Below, piece after piece: positions 52,146-62,216 of a DNA stretch of 64,000 nt; position 1 is the first letter of the stretch, and each line of letters starts with the position of its first letter. The notes beneath the pieces are model-generated. The model worked only from the letters and a program-made list of their open reading frames with translations. It searched no databases and had not been told where the DNA came from. This DNA is from an uncultured Lachnospiraceae bacterium (GTDB taxonomy: Bacteria; Bacillota; Clostridia; Lachnospirales; Lachnospiraceae): positions 21,826 to 85,825 of the forward strand of contig USGU01000007.1 of the NCBI GenBank assembly GCA_900554415.1, given 5' to 3'. Position numbers and translations under genes: made by a program.

Positions 52146-53573
52146 ATGACTGAAGTAGAAATAAAAGAATTAATCACCAAAGGTGAAAAAATAGATGTTG
52201 AGTTAAAAGAATCAAAAGAAAAACTCAATAAGGATGTATATGAATCAGTATGTTCTTTTAACAACCGTGATGGTGGACATCTGATATTAGGAGTAGTGGA
52301 CAAGACGAGGGAAATCTGTGGTGTTAATCCGAAAGAAGCAGATAAGATGATTAAGGATTTTACCACAGCTATTAATAATGCCAATAAAATCAATCCGCCA
52401 TTGTATCTGACACCGGAACCTGTTGAAGTTGATGGTAAGAAGGTTATTTATATTCGTATTCCTGAGGGAGCGCAGCTACGAAGATTAAATGGTCGTATTT
52501 TTGACAGGTCTCATGAGGGTGATATTGATATTACGGATAATGCAGAACTTGTATATAAAATGTATGCGCGTAAGCAAAACACATATTTTGTAAATAAGGT
52601 GTATCCGAATCTTAGTCTGGAATGTTTGGATTATAATGTTATACAAAAGGCCAAGAAGCTGGCTGTATCCAGAGTGGATAATCATGCGTGGACTGATATG
52701 AGTGAGGAAGAGATTCTTAGAAGTTCAGGACTTATTCTAACTGATCCCGATACAGGTAAAGAAGGCATTACTCTTGCAGCGATTTTGCTTTTTGGAAAAG
52801 ATAGCACCATTATGTCAGTGCTGCCGCAGTATAAAACGGATGCGATTTTCAGGGTAAAAAATGTTGATCGTTATGATGATAGAGAGGTTGTGATTACCAA
52901 CCTGGTTGATAGCTATCGAAGATTAATGGATTTTGGAAAGAAACATTTGAATGATGTATTCGTATTAGAAGGTGACCAGAGTATCAGTGCAAGAGACAAA
53001 ATATTGAGAGAGATTATCTCTAATATACTTGCACACAGAGATTATTCCAATGCGTATGCGGCACAGTTTGTAATTGAAAAAGACAGAGTCTATACGAAGA
53101 ATAGCAATTTGCCACATGGACACGGGGAGTTGCAACTTAACAAATTTGAGCCATTCCCTAAGAATCCGGCGATATCGAAAGTGTTTAGAGAAATAGGATA
53201 TGCAGACGAGCTAGGTTCAGGAATGCGAAATACCAACAAGTATACGAAAATGTATTCCGGAGGAACACCAGTGTTTACGGAGGATAACATTTTTGAAATT
53301 ATAATTCCTGTAAGTGGAGTGGCGGATTTGACTGTTGGACCAAGTGAGACTGATAAAGAAACTAACAAAGAAACTAACAAAGAAACTAACAAAGAAATTG
53401 CAGATAAGATTATTGATATGATGAAAGAAACCCCTGAAATTTCAGTAAAAGAAATAGCGGATATGTTAAATATATCTGTGGGCGGCGTGAGATATCATAT
53501 TAACAAAATGAAGAAGTCCGGAATTATTGAGCATAAAGGTGCTACGAAGAAAGGCATGTGGGTTGTGAAATAG
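52146..53573 (+). CDS. AlbA_2 (Schlafen-like) domain ATP-binding protein with C-terminal winged helix
   Basis: 475 residues. N-terminal AlbA_2/divergent AAA_4 domain (~1-130; VELKESKEKLNKDVYESVCSFNNRDGGHLILGV), a GHKL-like ATPase region (~240-390; REIISNILAHRDYSNAYAAQFVIEKDRVYTKNSNLPHG), a linker of repeated T-N-K-E units (four copies near 400-415) and a winged-helix end (ISVKEIADMLNISVGGVRYHINKMKKSGII). Family members act as regulators or defence components in mobile islands. Its precise job here is unknown. Confidence 0.84.
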   Translation: MTEVEIKELITKGEKIDVELKESKEKLNKDVYESVCSFNNRDGGHLILGVVDKTREICGVNPKEADKMIKDFTTAINNANKINPPLYLTPEPVEVDGKKVIYIRIPEGAQLRRLNGRIFDRSHEGDIDITDNAELVYKMYARKQNTYFVNKVYPNLSLECLDYNVIQKAKKLAVSRVDNHAWTDMSEEEILRSSGLILTDPDTGKEGITLAAILLFGKDSTIMSVLPQYKTDAIFRVKNVDRYDDREVVITNLVDSYRRLMDFGKKHLNDVFVLEGDQSISARDKILREIISNILAHRDYSNAYAAQFVIEKDRVYTKNSNLPHGHGELQLNKFEPFPKNPAISKVFREIGYADELGSGMRNTNKYTKMYSGGTPVFTEDNIFEIIIPVSGVADLTVGPSETDKETNKETNKETNKEIADKIIDMMKETPEISVKEIADMLNISVGGVRYHINKMKKSGIIEHKGATKKGMWVVK

Positions 53574-53685
53574 AGGAAGATGGTTTCAACGATACAGAAG
53601 TATTATGAGAGACTGTAAATTTTTTGAACATCAACTTCCGATAATAAAAATTATGTGGAAGTTAAACGAAGGATAGGAGGTAGCT

Positions 53686-55770
53686 ATGGTTTCAAATTTT
53701 GAATTTCTGGAAAAGGATTTTCCGGTGCTGGCAAATTTTGGTGGATTAGCGGAGAAATATTGTTATACAGATTCTAATTCATGCTTAATGAAATTGGGAA
53801 TGATTGGAGAAACTATCGTAAATCTTATGTTCACATATGATAGAATACAGTTTCCACAAGACAATACTGCTGTAGCAAGAATAGATACTTTGGTTAGAGA
53901 AGGTCTGCTGACAAGAGATTTGGCTACTATTTTGCATGGACTTCGTAAGGTAAGAAATAAAGCTGTTCACGAAAACTATTCATCGGTAGCTGACGATAGG
54001 ATTTATTTGCCTATGGCATATGGTTTGTGTGAATGGTTTATGCAAACATATGGGGACTGGAGTTACTCCCATAAAGATTATATTATGCCGGAAGAGAGTT
54101 CTGAAACTGAGGTAATTGATAAAGTTGCAGAAGAAAAGAAGGAAGCTGAGCTTACTAAGCAGGCAGAAGAAACTGCAGCAAATGCTCCTAAAGTTGCGCA
54201 GGAAGAGCGTAAAAAACAAGCGTTTAAGGTTGCGAATCAGAGACCCAAGACAGAGGCTGAAACACGCTTTTTAATCGATGAACAGTTACGAATGGTTGGA
54301 TGGGAAGCAGATACAGAAAATATTCGTTATTCAAAAGGAGTGAGACCTACAAAAGGAAAAAAACTCGCTATTGCAGAATATCCTACTAATTCAACGGTTG
54401 GTAATCGTGGTTATGCAGATTATGCCCTGTTCATAGGTGAAAAATTAGTGGGTATTATTGAAGCAAAAGCTATTCACAAAGATATACCATCTGTTATCGA
54501 TTATCAGGGTAAAGATTATCCAAGATGTATCAGAGAAGAAGATGAAAAATATGTTATAAACACTTGGGGAGAATACAAAGCTCCATTTACATTTGCAACG
54601 AATGGAAGACCATATCTGGAACAGTATAAGACAAAATCTGGCATTTGGTTTTTGGATTTAAGGAAGCCGGATAATGCGCCTATGGCATTACGCGGCTGGA
54701 TGAGTCCTGATGGAATAGAAGAATTGCTTGCCGCTGATGTTGAAGGCAAAAACAAAGAATTAAAAGATATGCCATATGATTTGTTAACGGATAAGGATGG
54801 ATTAAATCTAAGACCATATCAGTTGAATGCTATTAAAGCCGCAGAAGAGGCAGTTATAAGTGGAAAGCAAACAGCATTACTGGCGATGGCAACAGGAACG
54901 GGTAAAACAAGAACTGTATTGGGTATGATATACAGATTCTTAAAGACAGAGAGATTTCGTCGTATTCTGTTTTTGGTTGATCGTACTGCACTTGGAGAGC
55001 AGGCGCAGGATGTATTCGAAGAAGTAAAGATGGAAGAACTGTTAACCCTTGATGATATATATAACATTAAGGGCTTAGAAGATAAGACCATAGACAAGGA
55101 AACCAGAATTCACATTTCTACTGTGCAGGGAATGGTTAAGCGTATTATGTATAATAACGGTGAAACTATGCCTGCTGTTTCAGATTATGATTTGCTTATC
55201 ATAGATGAGGCACACCGAGGATATATCCTCGACAAAGAAATGTGTGAGGATGAGGTTCTTTACAGAGACCAACGAGATTATCAGAGTAAATATAGGTCTG
55301 TTATAGAGTATTTTAATGCTGTAAAGATTGCATTGACTGCGACACCGGCATTGCAGACAACAGAGATATTTGGACAACCTGTATTTAAGTATACATACAG
55401 AGAAGCAGTTATTGAGGGATATTTAGTAGACCATGATGCACCTCATGAATTGAAGACAAAGTTGAGTTCTGCGGGAATTCATTATAAGCAGGGTGAAACA
55501 GTTACCATTTATGACCCTGTTACAGGTGAAATAACCAATAGCGAATTGCTTGACGATGAATTGGATTTTGATATAGAGACATTCAATAGGCAGGTTATTA
55601 CAGAACCATTTAACAGGGCAGTTCTGGAAGAAATAGCAAGAAATATTGATCCTGAATCGCCAAGAGAACAAGGTAAGACCTTGATTTATGCTGTAAATGA
55701 TGACCATGCAGATATGATTGTATCCATTCTTAGCGTTATTGATTGTAGCAATTCTAGATATGAAAAATAA
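53686..55770 (+). pseudogene. hsdR: C-terminally truncated type I restriction subunit HsdR
   Basis: 694 residues; intact HsdR of this type is about 1,100. Present are the N-terminal DUF4145-like head (~1-120), a charged linker, the nuclease-like region (GYADYALFIGEKLVGIIEAKA, the D-x(n)-E-x-K site), Walker A MATGTGKT, DLLIIDEAHRG and TATPALQT. The protein stops at HADMIVSILSVIDCSNSRYEK, losing helicase motifs V-VI and the C-terminal coupling domain. No hsdM or hsdS lies near. A hairpin follows immediately. Probably non-functional as a translocase. Confidence 0.8.
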
Positions 55771-55772
55771 GA

Positions 55773-55820
55773 AGTAGCCGTCCTGTGCTCTGCTAAAGTT
55801 TAGGAACGGCTACTCTTAGT
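55773..55820 (+). terminator. Hairpin after truncated hsdR
   Basis: AGTAGCCGT (55773-55781) and ACGGCTACT (55806-55814), perfect 9-bp stem, short T-rich tail. Confidence 0.6.
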
Positions 55821-56007
55821 AGTACATAATTAAATTTTCGCCGGGCGGGTGATGTGCACTCACCTTCCGACTGCTTGTTAAGTATATTATAGTCAATAAT
55901 CAGATGGATAACAAGTGGAAAATAGAAAATTATACTACAGGTATAATGACGATTTATTAAGATGTATAGAAGCGAATGATTATGAAAAATAAAAAGGAAG
56001 AAATGAT

Positions 56008-56259
56008 ATGAGTATATGGACCAGTATACATGGGACGATAGAAGTTAGTCCTGTTGGACGCACGCAGGCAGAAAAAAGATATGTTTTAGATACTGTATTA
56101 GAACATCTTCCTGTAGTTACCGGAAGTGAAAAGGATATGCGGGTTTATGTGATACAGCCAGATGGATTTGACAGAAGTAGTAATGTTGATGAATTTGGTA
56201 ATAAAACAAATAATTTGATTGGTTATTATGGAAATAGAGATGCGTTTTGGAACAGATAA
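56008..56259 (+). pseudogene. 5' part of an unknown gene, fused to the qatC remnant
   Basis: 83 residues starting MSIWTSIHGTIEVSPVGRTQAEKRY, preceded by a good RBS (AAGGAAG). The coherent part stops at about residue 78 and the following DNA belongs to qatC in another frame. It looks like a small intact-start gene truncated by the deletion that removed qatA, qatB and the 5' part of qatC. No family recognised. Confidence 0.5.
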
Positions 56260-56953
56260 TTTGTGCCAATGGAGCAACAGTATAAAGAAAAAAGGAGAAT
56301 CAGAAATTTCAACTCGAGCACGATCTATTATCTTTTTTGCATTTGCCTTGTTGGCATCTTGTGGAATTGATAGCAACAAGCAAGGCAGGAAGGAACTATT
56401 TGTGCCTGAAAATGGATATATCAGTTTAAATATGCCTTTAGATTCACTCAGGGCAGGTAGTCTTAGTACAAAAACAACTCACCCAATCTATATAAAAGCA
56501 ATGCAGGAGATTTGGGATGATGTGGGAATAAATATTGATTTTGTATTGCCGTATAAATATAAGACAAAAGGTGAAGTGTTAATGGAATGTAAGAATCAGA
56601 AGTTGATGAAAGAACTCATTTTTGGTTCTACGAGTTGTGGAAAATATCAACGAAAACTACAGCACTGTGGAACTTGTGTGCCTTGTCTAGTAAGAAGAGC
56701 AGCTTTCTTAAAAAATAATATGTCTGATACAACTGAAGGTGGATATTTTAAAGAAAATTTACAATATTCGTATTCAAAAGATGTAGCGGCAGCTGCAATG
56801 GCTGTTGTTCAATACGAAAAATATGGTATAGAAAGTCTTGTAAAAAGCGTGTTGTCTTTTGCTAAAGGGGAAGAACGAAACTTATATTTAGGTGTTATTG
56901 AACGAGGATTAATAGAAATAGGGACATTGCTGAAGGAGCATAGTATAATATGA
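56219..56953 (+). pseudogene. qatC: QatC-like (QueC-related) protein, N-terminally truncated
   Basis: About 230 residues of the C-terminal part of QatC: SEISTRARSIIFFAFALLASCG, ENGYISLNMPLDSLRAGSLSTKTTHPIYIKA and the zinc-site-like SCGKYQRKLQHCGTCVPCLVRRAAF. QueC relatives make 7-cyano-7-deazaguanine, and in the QatABCD phage-defence system QatC is the QueC-like member. Missing are the N-terminal ATP-pyrophosphatase P-loop and the upstream qatA and qatB. The homologous part starts near 56240, inside the frame. It overlaps qatD by 4 nt, as in intact operons. Confidence 0.78.
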
Positions 56954-57675
56954 TAGATTTACATTGCCATTTGGACTTATATAAGAATCCATTAGCAGTA
57001 TTTGATGAAGTCCAAAGAAGAAATACAAAGGTGTTAGCAGTTACAACAAGCCCACGTGCTTATCTAAAAACCGCACAGTATTTTAATAATGCTGCTAATG
57101 TGAAAGTCTCTTTAGGATTTCATCCAGAATTAGTTGTAGACAGAAAGAATGAGATTAACTTGTTTATGGATCTAATTCCTAAATGTAGATATATTGGAGA
57201 AGTGGGGATAGATGGGACAGAGAGAAATCGAAATTCATATTCTTTTCAAAAAGATTTTTTTTATGAAGTATTATGTGAGACAGAGAAAAATCATGGAAAG
57301 ATAATCAGTATTCATTCAAGATGTGCAGTTAAAGATGTGCTAGAATGTATAGAAAAAAGTATAAGTAAGAATATACCTATAATGCACTGGTTTACGGGTT
57401 CGGTAACAGATTTACAGAGAGCAATATCGTTAGGATGTTGGTTTAGTATCAATCCTAAAATGTGCTATTCTAAGTCAGGAAGAGATATAATTATGCAAAT
57501 ACCTTTAAATAGACTATTTCCTGAAACAGACGCACCATTTACTGAAAAGAATGGAACATCATATATGCCATGGGATACGGAAGTGGTAGAGTTCCTAGCA
57601 AACCAATATGAAAAGTCAGTGGCAGAAATTCAAAAACAGATGGAAAATAACTTATACGAAATATGCGCTACTTAG
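56950..57675 (+). CDS. qatD: QatD-like TatD-family metal-dependent hydrolase
   Basis: 241 residues of the TatD DNase fold: metal-binding HCHLD at the N-terminus (IDLHCHLDLYKNP), GFHPE, GEVGIDG, SIHSR (third metal ligand), MHWFTGS and PETDAPF. It should be a metal-dependent nuclease. Its start overlaps the end of the qatC remnant (ATGA), the gene order of QatABCD. With qatA and qatB absent and qatC broken, it is probably an orphan. Confidence 0.85.
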   Translation: MIDLHCHLDLYKNPLAVFDEVQRRNTKVLAVTTSPRAYLKTAQYFNNAANVKVSLGFHPELVVDRKNEINLFMDLIPKCRYIGEVGIDGTERNRNSYSFQKDFFYEVLCETEKNHGKIISIHSRCAVKDVLECIEKSISKNIPIMHWFTGSVTDLQRAISLGCWFSINPKMCYSKSGRDIIMQIPLNRLFPETDAPFTEKNGTSYMPWDTEVVEFLANQYEKSVAEIQKQMENNLYEICAT

Positions 57676-58602
57676 ATATAACTGGGAGAATAAAGCAATA
57701 CTAACCCCGAATTATTCATGAGGACGTAATCCTCATCAAGTAATTCCTATTTCGTTTTTGAACCGCTAAGCAAGTCATGCAATCCATTTTGACCTTAAAA
57801 AAGGTAAAAAATCCCCGTGGTCATCCCAGGTTACATGTTCTGCTGTCAAGGTTCGTAGTTATTGTTATTCCAGCTTTGGCTGTAAGTTCCGGATGTTTTC
57901 CAATGTTTCATAGAATTCATTTTTATAAGGGCAACTGCTACAAAGCTTGAATGTTATATATCTTGCTGAATATACCACCTTGGCGGCTCAATATTACTAA
58001 AAATATTAATGTTTACAGTAACATTTTTAGGCTTATCCGCTTTCTTATTCATAGATGTCACCTCCTTGTTATTATTGGCTCCGTAACGGAGTCTCCCTAA
58101 TCCTCAAATAACAAAGAGATTATTTTAGCGTATATCTATTTTCTTACACCAGCATCTTTCCTCTCCCTATAAGCATCTATATATGGTTTTCAAGCGCATA
58201 TTTAGTAACCAACATTGACCACACTATGTGAGCATGGGAGGTTAAACTCTATTAGGGACTATGGGTTTCTAGGATATAGCCCAACCCATAAATATGCATA
58301 CCAAATAGTGATATACACCATTCGTCTTAGACGAACCAAATGGGAGTAAATCTGCTATTTACACTGGTATTAAGATTATAGCTCGTTTGTTTGTGATTGG
58401 CAAGGGGAATGAACTAACAATCTTGTGACGGTCTTATGACAATCTTGTGACTATGGATTTCCATAATATGGGTGTTGTTGAAATTGTGTTTGGGCAAAAA
58501 GAAACTTATACATATTTTAATAAATAATAGAAACCAAGTCTCTTTCATGGTATATTAACAGTATGCTATGGCAGAGGCTTCTCTTATTTTTAGGAGGAAA
58601 CG
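57676..58602. other. Intergenic region with decayed sequence and one small minus-strand ORF
   Basis: A 927-bp gap upstream of the integrase. The only coding signal is a minus-strand frame at 57954-58052 (see its entry). A small hairpin GGCTCCGT/ACGGAGTC is at 58077-58094. I see no promoter-proximal excisionase gene, which normally sits before such integrases. Confidence 0.5.
57954..58052 (-). CDS. Possible 32-residue small protein
   Basis: Minus strand: AAGGAGGTG lies 6 nt before ATG (58052-58050); the peptide begins MNKKADKPKNVTVNINIF and ends at TAA 57954. The strong RBS and the element setting favour a real micro-protein or the stub of a longer one. Confidence 0.35.
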   Translation of the reverse strand: MNKKADKPKNVTVNINIFSNIEPPRWYIQQDI

Positions 58603-59799
58603 ATGAAAGACAGAAAGCGAGATCAAAAGAATCGAATCTTAAGAGATGGAGAAAGCCAGCAAAAAGACGGTAGATACCGTTATACCTATTATGTGGACGG
58701 AAAGCAGCATTGTTTGTACAGTTGGAGATTAGAAGCCAAAGATAAGCTGCCGGAAGGTAAGCGAGAATGTTTGCCCCTACGTGAGCAGATTGAGGAACTG
58801 AAAAAGAATCAGTTGATTTATGGAAAATATACTGGCAACAATTATACAGTTCTGGACCTGGTGGAGCGGTATGTGGGTTTGAAGACAGGTGTTCGGCATT
58901 CTACAAGAGCCGGATACAAAACCGTAATCAATGTTCTACGAAAGGATGAGTTTGGAAAGCGCAAGATAAGCAACGTCCGTATTTCAGATGCGAAGTTGTG
59001 GCTGGTGCAGATGCAAAAGAACGGTCGTGGGTATAGTTCTATACATACGATTCGTGGTGTTCTTAGGCCAGCGTTTCAAATGGCAGTAGATGATGATATA
59101 TTGTTGAAAAATCTATTTGAATTTCAACTTGCTACAGTGATTGTGAATGATTCCATTCGCAGAGAGGCAATCACCAAAAAGCAGGAACGGGAGTTCCTAA
59201 ATTTTGTAAAGAATGATCCACACTTTTCGAAGTATTACGAAGGTATCTACATTTTATTTAAGACTGGAATGCGAATTTCAGAATTCTGTGGTTTGACGAT
59301 TTCAGATATTGATATGAAGGAGAGAACCATAGATATCAATCATCAGTTGCAGCGTACATCAGGAATGGAATATGTGATTGAAACAACGAAGATCAACAGT
59401 GGAAAAAGAGTGCTTCCGATGACCCAGGATGTATATGAATGTTTTCAGGTGATTTTAAAGAATCGCAAACATCCAAAAGTCGAACCAATCATTGGAAAAC
59501 ACAAAGGTTTTCTGTATCTGGATAAGAATAATATGCCGAAGGCGGCATTGCATTGGGAAAAGTATTTCGAACATATCGTTCAGAAATACAATCGAATTTA
59601 TCAAGTTCAGATGCCGAAGGTGACACCCCATGTTTGTAGGCACACTTATTGCACCAACATGGCCTTGTCGGGAATGAATCCAAAGACTCTACAGTATTTA
59701 ATGGGGCATTCTGAAATCGGAGTCACTATGGATGTGTACACCTATGTTGGATTTGAGGATGCGAAAGAAGAATTGAGCAAGTTGAAGTTTGTACAGTAA
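58603..59799 (+). CDS. int: Tyrosine-type site-specific integrase (Tn916-like)
   Basis: 398 residues. N-terminal arm-binding domain (~1-60; YRYTYYVDGKQHCLYSWRLEAKDKLPEGKR), SAM-like core-binding domain (~85-180), catalytic domain with Arg224 (TGMRISEF), H343-x-x-R346 (HVCRHTYC), His369 and nucleophile Tyr379 (GHSEIGVTMDVYTYV). It catalyses integration and excision of a circular element. RBS TAGGAGG. It points to the repeat-bounded junction at 60.0 kb, and repeats of TACCAACAT just downstream look like its arm sites. Confidence 0.93.
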   Translation: MKDRKRDQKNRILRDGESQQKDGRYRYTYYVDGKQHCLYSWRLEAKDKLPEGKRECLPLREQIEELKKNQLIYGKYTGNNYTVLDLVERYVGLKTGVRHSTRAGYKTVINVLRKDEFGKRKISNVRISDAKLWLVQMQKNGRGYSSIHTIRGVLRPAFQMAVDDDILLKNLFEFQLATVIVNDSIRREAITKKQEREFLNFVKNDPHFSKYYEGIYILFKTGMRISEFCGLTISDIDMKERTIDINHQLQRTSGMEYVIETTKINSGKRVLPMTQDVYECFQVILKNRKHPKVEPIIGKHKGFLYLDKNNMPKAALHWEKYFEHIVQKYNRIYQVQMPKVTPHVCRHTYCTNMALSGMNPKTLQYLMGHSEIGVTMDVYTYVGFEDAKEELSKLKFVQ

Positions 59800-59830
59800 T
59801 GCAGCCAGTCAAAAAAGGACGTTGGTAAGA

Positions 59831-59908
59831 ATTTTGATTTTACCAACATTTATACCAACATTGCATGATAAAATACGCCATATTTTACCAACATATGCAA
59901 AATCTCGG
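59831..59908. repeat. Putative integrase arm-type sites (TACCAACAT repeats)
   Basis: Three direct copies of TACCAACAT (near 59850, 59862 and 59887) and one inverted ACGTTGGTA (near 59819) lie between int and the junction. This is the arrangement of DR-2-like arm sites bound by the N-terminal domain of Tn916-type integrases. Confidence 0.5.
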
Positions 59909-59998
59909 AGAAATCACATGATAAAATAAAAGTCCGAAAATGCTGAAAAAACGTAGCAAAATCAGGCAAAACTTGATAAAGAAAGGTACGAAAAAATT

Positions 59999-60039
59999 AT
60001 GCCAAAAGTTTTATTCATCTGCCACGGCAGTGTTTAAGG
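59999..60039 (+). repeat. LMW-PTP gene start copy B (probable att site), long direct repeat block 1
   Basis: ATG 59999 reads M-P-K-V-L-F-I-C-H-G-S-V then TAA. The 36 bases 60004-60039 recur exactly at 62132-62167. The core TTCATCTGCCACGG lies over the phosphatase P-loop codons. Confidence 0.7.
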
Positions 60040-60088
60040 GACGGGATGAAAGCCTTGATTTTATTGGGCTTCTTGGATGGAAGTGTAG

Positions 60089-60134
60089 AATTTACACCTT
60101 ATTTACACCTTTGGAAGATTGGATCGGTATAGTT
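60089..60134 (+). repeat. Direct repeat block 2, copy 1
   Basis: 46 bases repeated at 62217-62262 with one mismatch; contains two TTTACACC units. Blocks 1 and 2 keep nearly the same spacing at both sites although the DNA between them has diverged. Confidence 0.75.
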
Positions 60135-60274
60135 AGAATAGGAAGGCGTGAGATGAATCTTACGTCTTTTTTCTTGGAGTTTATGTAAGCATATATTACT
60201 TGAAAAATCAAATAATATATGATAAATTATAAATGTGACGTAAAAAGAGTCGCGCTTATAAAAAGGTGATTAAT

Positions 60275-61234
60275 ATGAAAGAATTTTTGGAAAAAACATT
60301 ACGGCAAAATGTAATAATGACGGAGAATAAAGAGGTGTATAAAAAGCTCCCGTTAGCATATCGTGGAAGATATGATATTTTTACGGTAGAGACGAATGGT
60401 GTATTATGGATGGCTATTCATCCCAAAGATAATGTCGGACTTGTTATGTTACGTAGAGACAGAGCTGGCGTGGAAAAAATGACAGGATTAAATTGTGCAA
60501 TATTTCTTAATCGAACAACATTTTATATAAAAGAAAAGATGATGGAAGAAGGAATTCCTTTTGTAATAGAAGGGAAGCAGGTATTTCTTCCATTTATTGG
60601 ATATTTGTTGAGTAAGGAAAATGAAAGAGAATTGGCACCAGTTTATCTGATTTCATTTTTGACGCAAAAAATGCTTCTGATGGCTATTTATGAACGATGG
60701 AATGAAGTGAAAGTATCTGATGCAGCAAAACGAATAGGAGTGTCAACAAAATCTGCAAGCCGATGTTTTGATGAACTGGAATATTTAAATATTGATGTGT
60801 TGGGCATGAAAGGTAAATCAAGAGTAATAAATATTCCGAATGACCGAAAACAAGTATGGCAGCAAATTGAAAATGTATTAAGAAATCCGGTGATTCGAAG
60901 ATTTGTTCTGAGAGAAGATATGAAACTAGAAAAGAAAGCAGGTATTTCTGCGTTGTGTGAGTATTCTCTTTTGTCAGATAATGTTTATCCTACTTATGCA
61001 GTAACAAAGAAAGAGTTGAAAGATAGTGCAGTGAAAGTGGAAAAACAAGTGAGTGAATTGGAAGAAATTGGCTGTGTTGTTTTGGAACTGGGATATTTTA
61101 TTGATTTTTTAGGAAAAGGATTTCAAGATCCTTTGAGCGTAGTATTGTCACTTACAGGAGAAGAGCAAGAAGAGGAACGGGTAGATATTTCTATTAATGA
61201 GATGTTGGAGGAATATGTATGGTCAAAGGATTAG
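60275..61234 (+). CDS. AbiEi-like antitoxin/regulator
   Basis: 319 residues from ATG 60275 (AAAAGGTG 7 nt upstream; GTG 60266 is inside the RBS). A winged-helix segment is seen at ~150-185 (VSDAAKRIGVSTKSASRCFDELEYLNI). The gene overlaps the nucleotidyltransferase by 16 nt. In type IV AbiE systems the first gene encodes a DNA-binding antitoxin that represses the operon; this fits, although sequence similarity to classical AbiEi is not obvious to me. The pair is enclosed by direct repeats. Confidence 0.65.
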   Translation: MKEFLEKTLRQNVIMTENKEVYKKLPLAYRGRYDIFTVETNGVLWMAIHPKDNVGLVMLRRDRAGVEKMTGLNCAIFLNRTTFYIKEKMMEEGIPFVIEGKQVFLPFIGYLLSKENERELAPVYLISFLTQKMLLMAIYERWNEVKVSDAAKRIGVSTKSASRCFDELEYLNIDVLGMKGKSRVINIPNDRKQVWQQIENVLRNPVIRRFVLREDMKLEKKAGISALCEYSLLSDNVYPTYAVTKKELKDSAVKVEKQVSELEEIGCVVLELGYFIDFLGKGFQDPLSVVLSLTGEEQEEERVDISINEMLEEYVWSKD

Positions 61235-61965
61235 ATACATTTCAGAAGTACTTTGCAGATTATGAAGAACAGTATGTTTTAATAGGTGGCGCAGCCTGTG
61301 ATATTCTATTTGAAAGCAATGAAGTAAATTTCAGGGCTACAAGAGATCTGGATATGGTTTTGATTGTTGAAGCACTAACTCCGGAGTTTGGAGAAAAATT
61401 TTGGGAGTTTATCGTTGATGGAAAATATAGAAACAAGGCGACAAACGGTAGCAATCCTCAATTTTATAGGTTTGATAAACCAGAAGACGATGAATTTCCG
61501 AAAATGATTGAATTGTTTTGTAGAAGTGATTTTAAATTAAAAAATGCAAAAGGAATTACTCCAATTCATATTGATGATGAAGTCTCCAGTTTGTCTGCAA
61601 TTCTTCTGAATGATGATTACTATAAGGCACTACTCAATGGAAAAGAAGTGAGAAATGGACTTTCTGTTTTAAGACCAGAATATATCATTCTTTTTAAAGC
61701 AAAAGCGTATCTTGATTTGCAAAAGCGAAAAGATTCAGGCGAAAAAGTGGATTCCAGTGACATAAAGAAGCATAAAAAAGATGTTTTGCGTATTGCTTCG
61801 GAGCTTATGCTTGAAAAAGTAGAAGAATTGCCGATAGCAGTAGATGCCGATATACATAGTTTTATTGACTTGTTGGAGCAGGAACCATTTGATCAAAATT
61901 CATTGAAAAGATATGGGCTAAAAAATGAGAATGTTGTAGAATTGTTGAAGCGAGTATTCGGGTAA
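61219..61965 (+). CDS. AbiEii-family nucleotidyltransferase toxin
   Basis: 248 residues. Nucleotidyltransferase core LIGGAACDILFE then FRATRDLDMVLIVE (G-G then D-x-D, the metal-binding pair), followed by a helical C-terminal half. AbiEii toxins bind GTP and arrest growth, for instance by modifying tRNA ends. RBS GGAGG at 61206-61210. Coupled to the upstream regulator by overlap. The cassette is ~1.7 kb and repeat-bounded. Confidence 0.82.
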   Translation: MVKGLDTFQKYFADYEEQYVLIGGAACDILFESNEVNFRATRDLDMVLIVEALTPEFGEKFWEFIVDGKYRNKATNGSNPQFYRFDKPEDDEFPKMIELFCRSDFKLKNAKGITPIHIDDEVSSLSAILLNDDYYKALLNGKEVRNGLSVLRPEYIILFKAKAYLDLQKRKDSGEKVDSSDIKKHKKDVLRIASELMLEKVEELPIAVDADIHSFIDLLEQEPFDQNSLKRYGLKNENVVELLKRVFG

Positions 61966-62126
61966 AAATATGGTGTGGTATGTAGTTGATATGTAACCTA
62001 TTTTTACACCTTTTGCGGACGATATTATGCGAAAATAAACCAGGTAATGCCAGAAAGCAAAAATTTACAAAGGCTTACAAAGCCCGAAAAACCAAGAAAA
62101 ACTAAGAAATGCGAGGTTATACAACA

Positions 62127-62167
62127 ATGATAAAAGTTTTATTCATCTGCCACGGCAGTGTTTAAGG
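62127..62167 (+). repeat. LMW-PTP gene start copy C (probable att site), long direct repeat block 1
   Basis: ATG 62127 reads M-I-K-V-L-F-I-C-H-G-S-V then TAA; bases 62132-62167 equal 60004-60039. A true phosphatase would continue C-R-S-P after the Gly-x-x, so the gene is interrupted here too. Confidence 0.7.
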
Positions 62168-62216
62168 AAATGGTCAAAAGCCTTGAGTTTAAAGGATTTT
62201 TTGATGATTGACGAAT

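Larger units (their letters stand above)
51177..60039. mobile_element. Putative integrated element (defence cargo, tyrosine integrase at right end)
   Basis: The 8.9-kb segment is bounded by copies of the LMW-PTP gene start. It carries an XRE regulator, an AlbA_2 ATPase, a truncated HsdR, a Qat remnant and, next to the right boundary and pointing at it, a Tn916-like integrase with putative arm-site repeats. Boundaries are inferred from the repeated core only; no relaxase or transfer genes remain, so it would be a decayed or mobilisable island. Confidence 0.45.

Noticed and set aside
59940..60188. 82-residue open frame across the integration junction
   Set aside because: It overlaps the repeated att-like sequence in another frame, lacks an RBS and has no counterpart at the second repeat copy.
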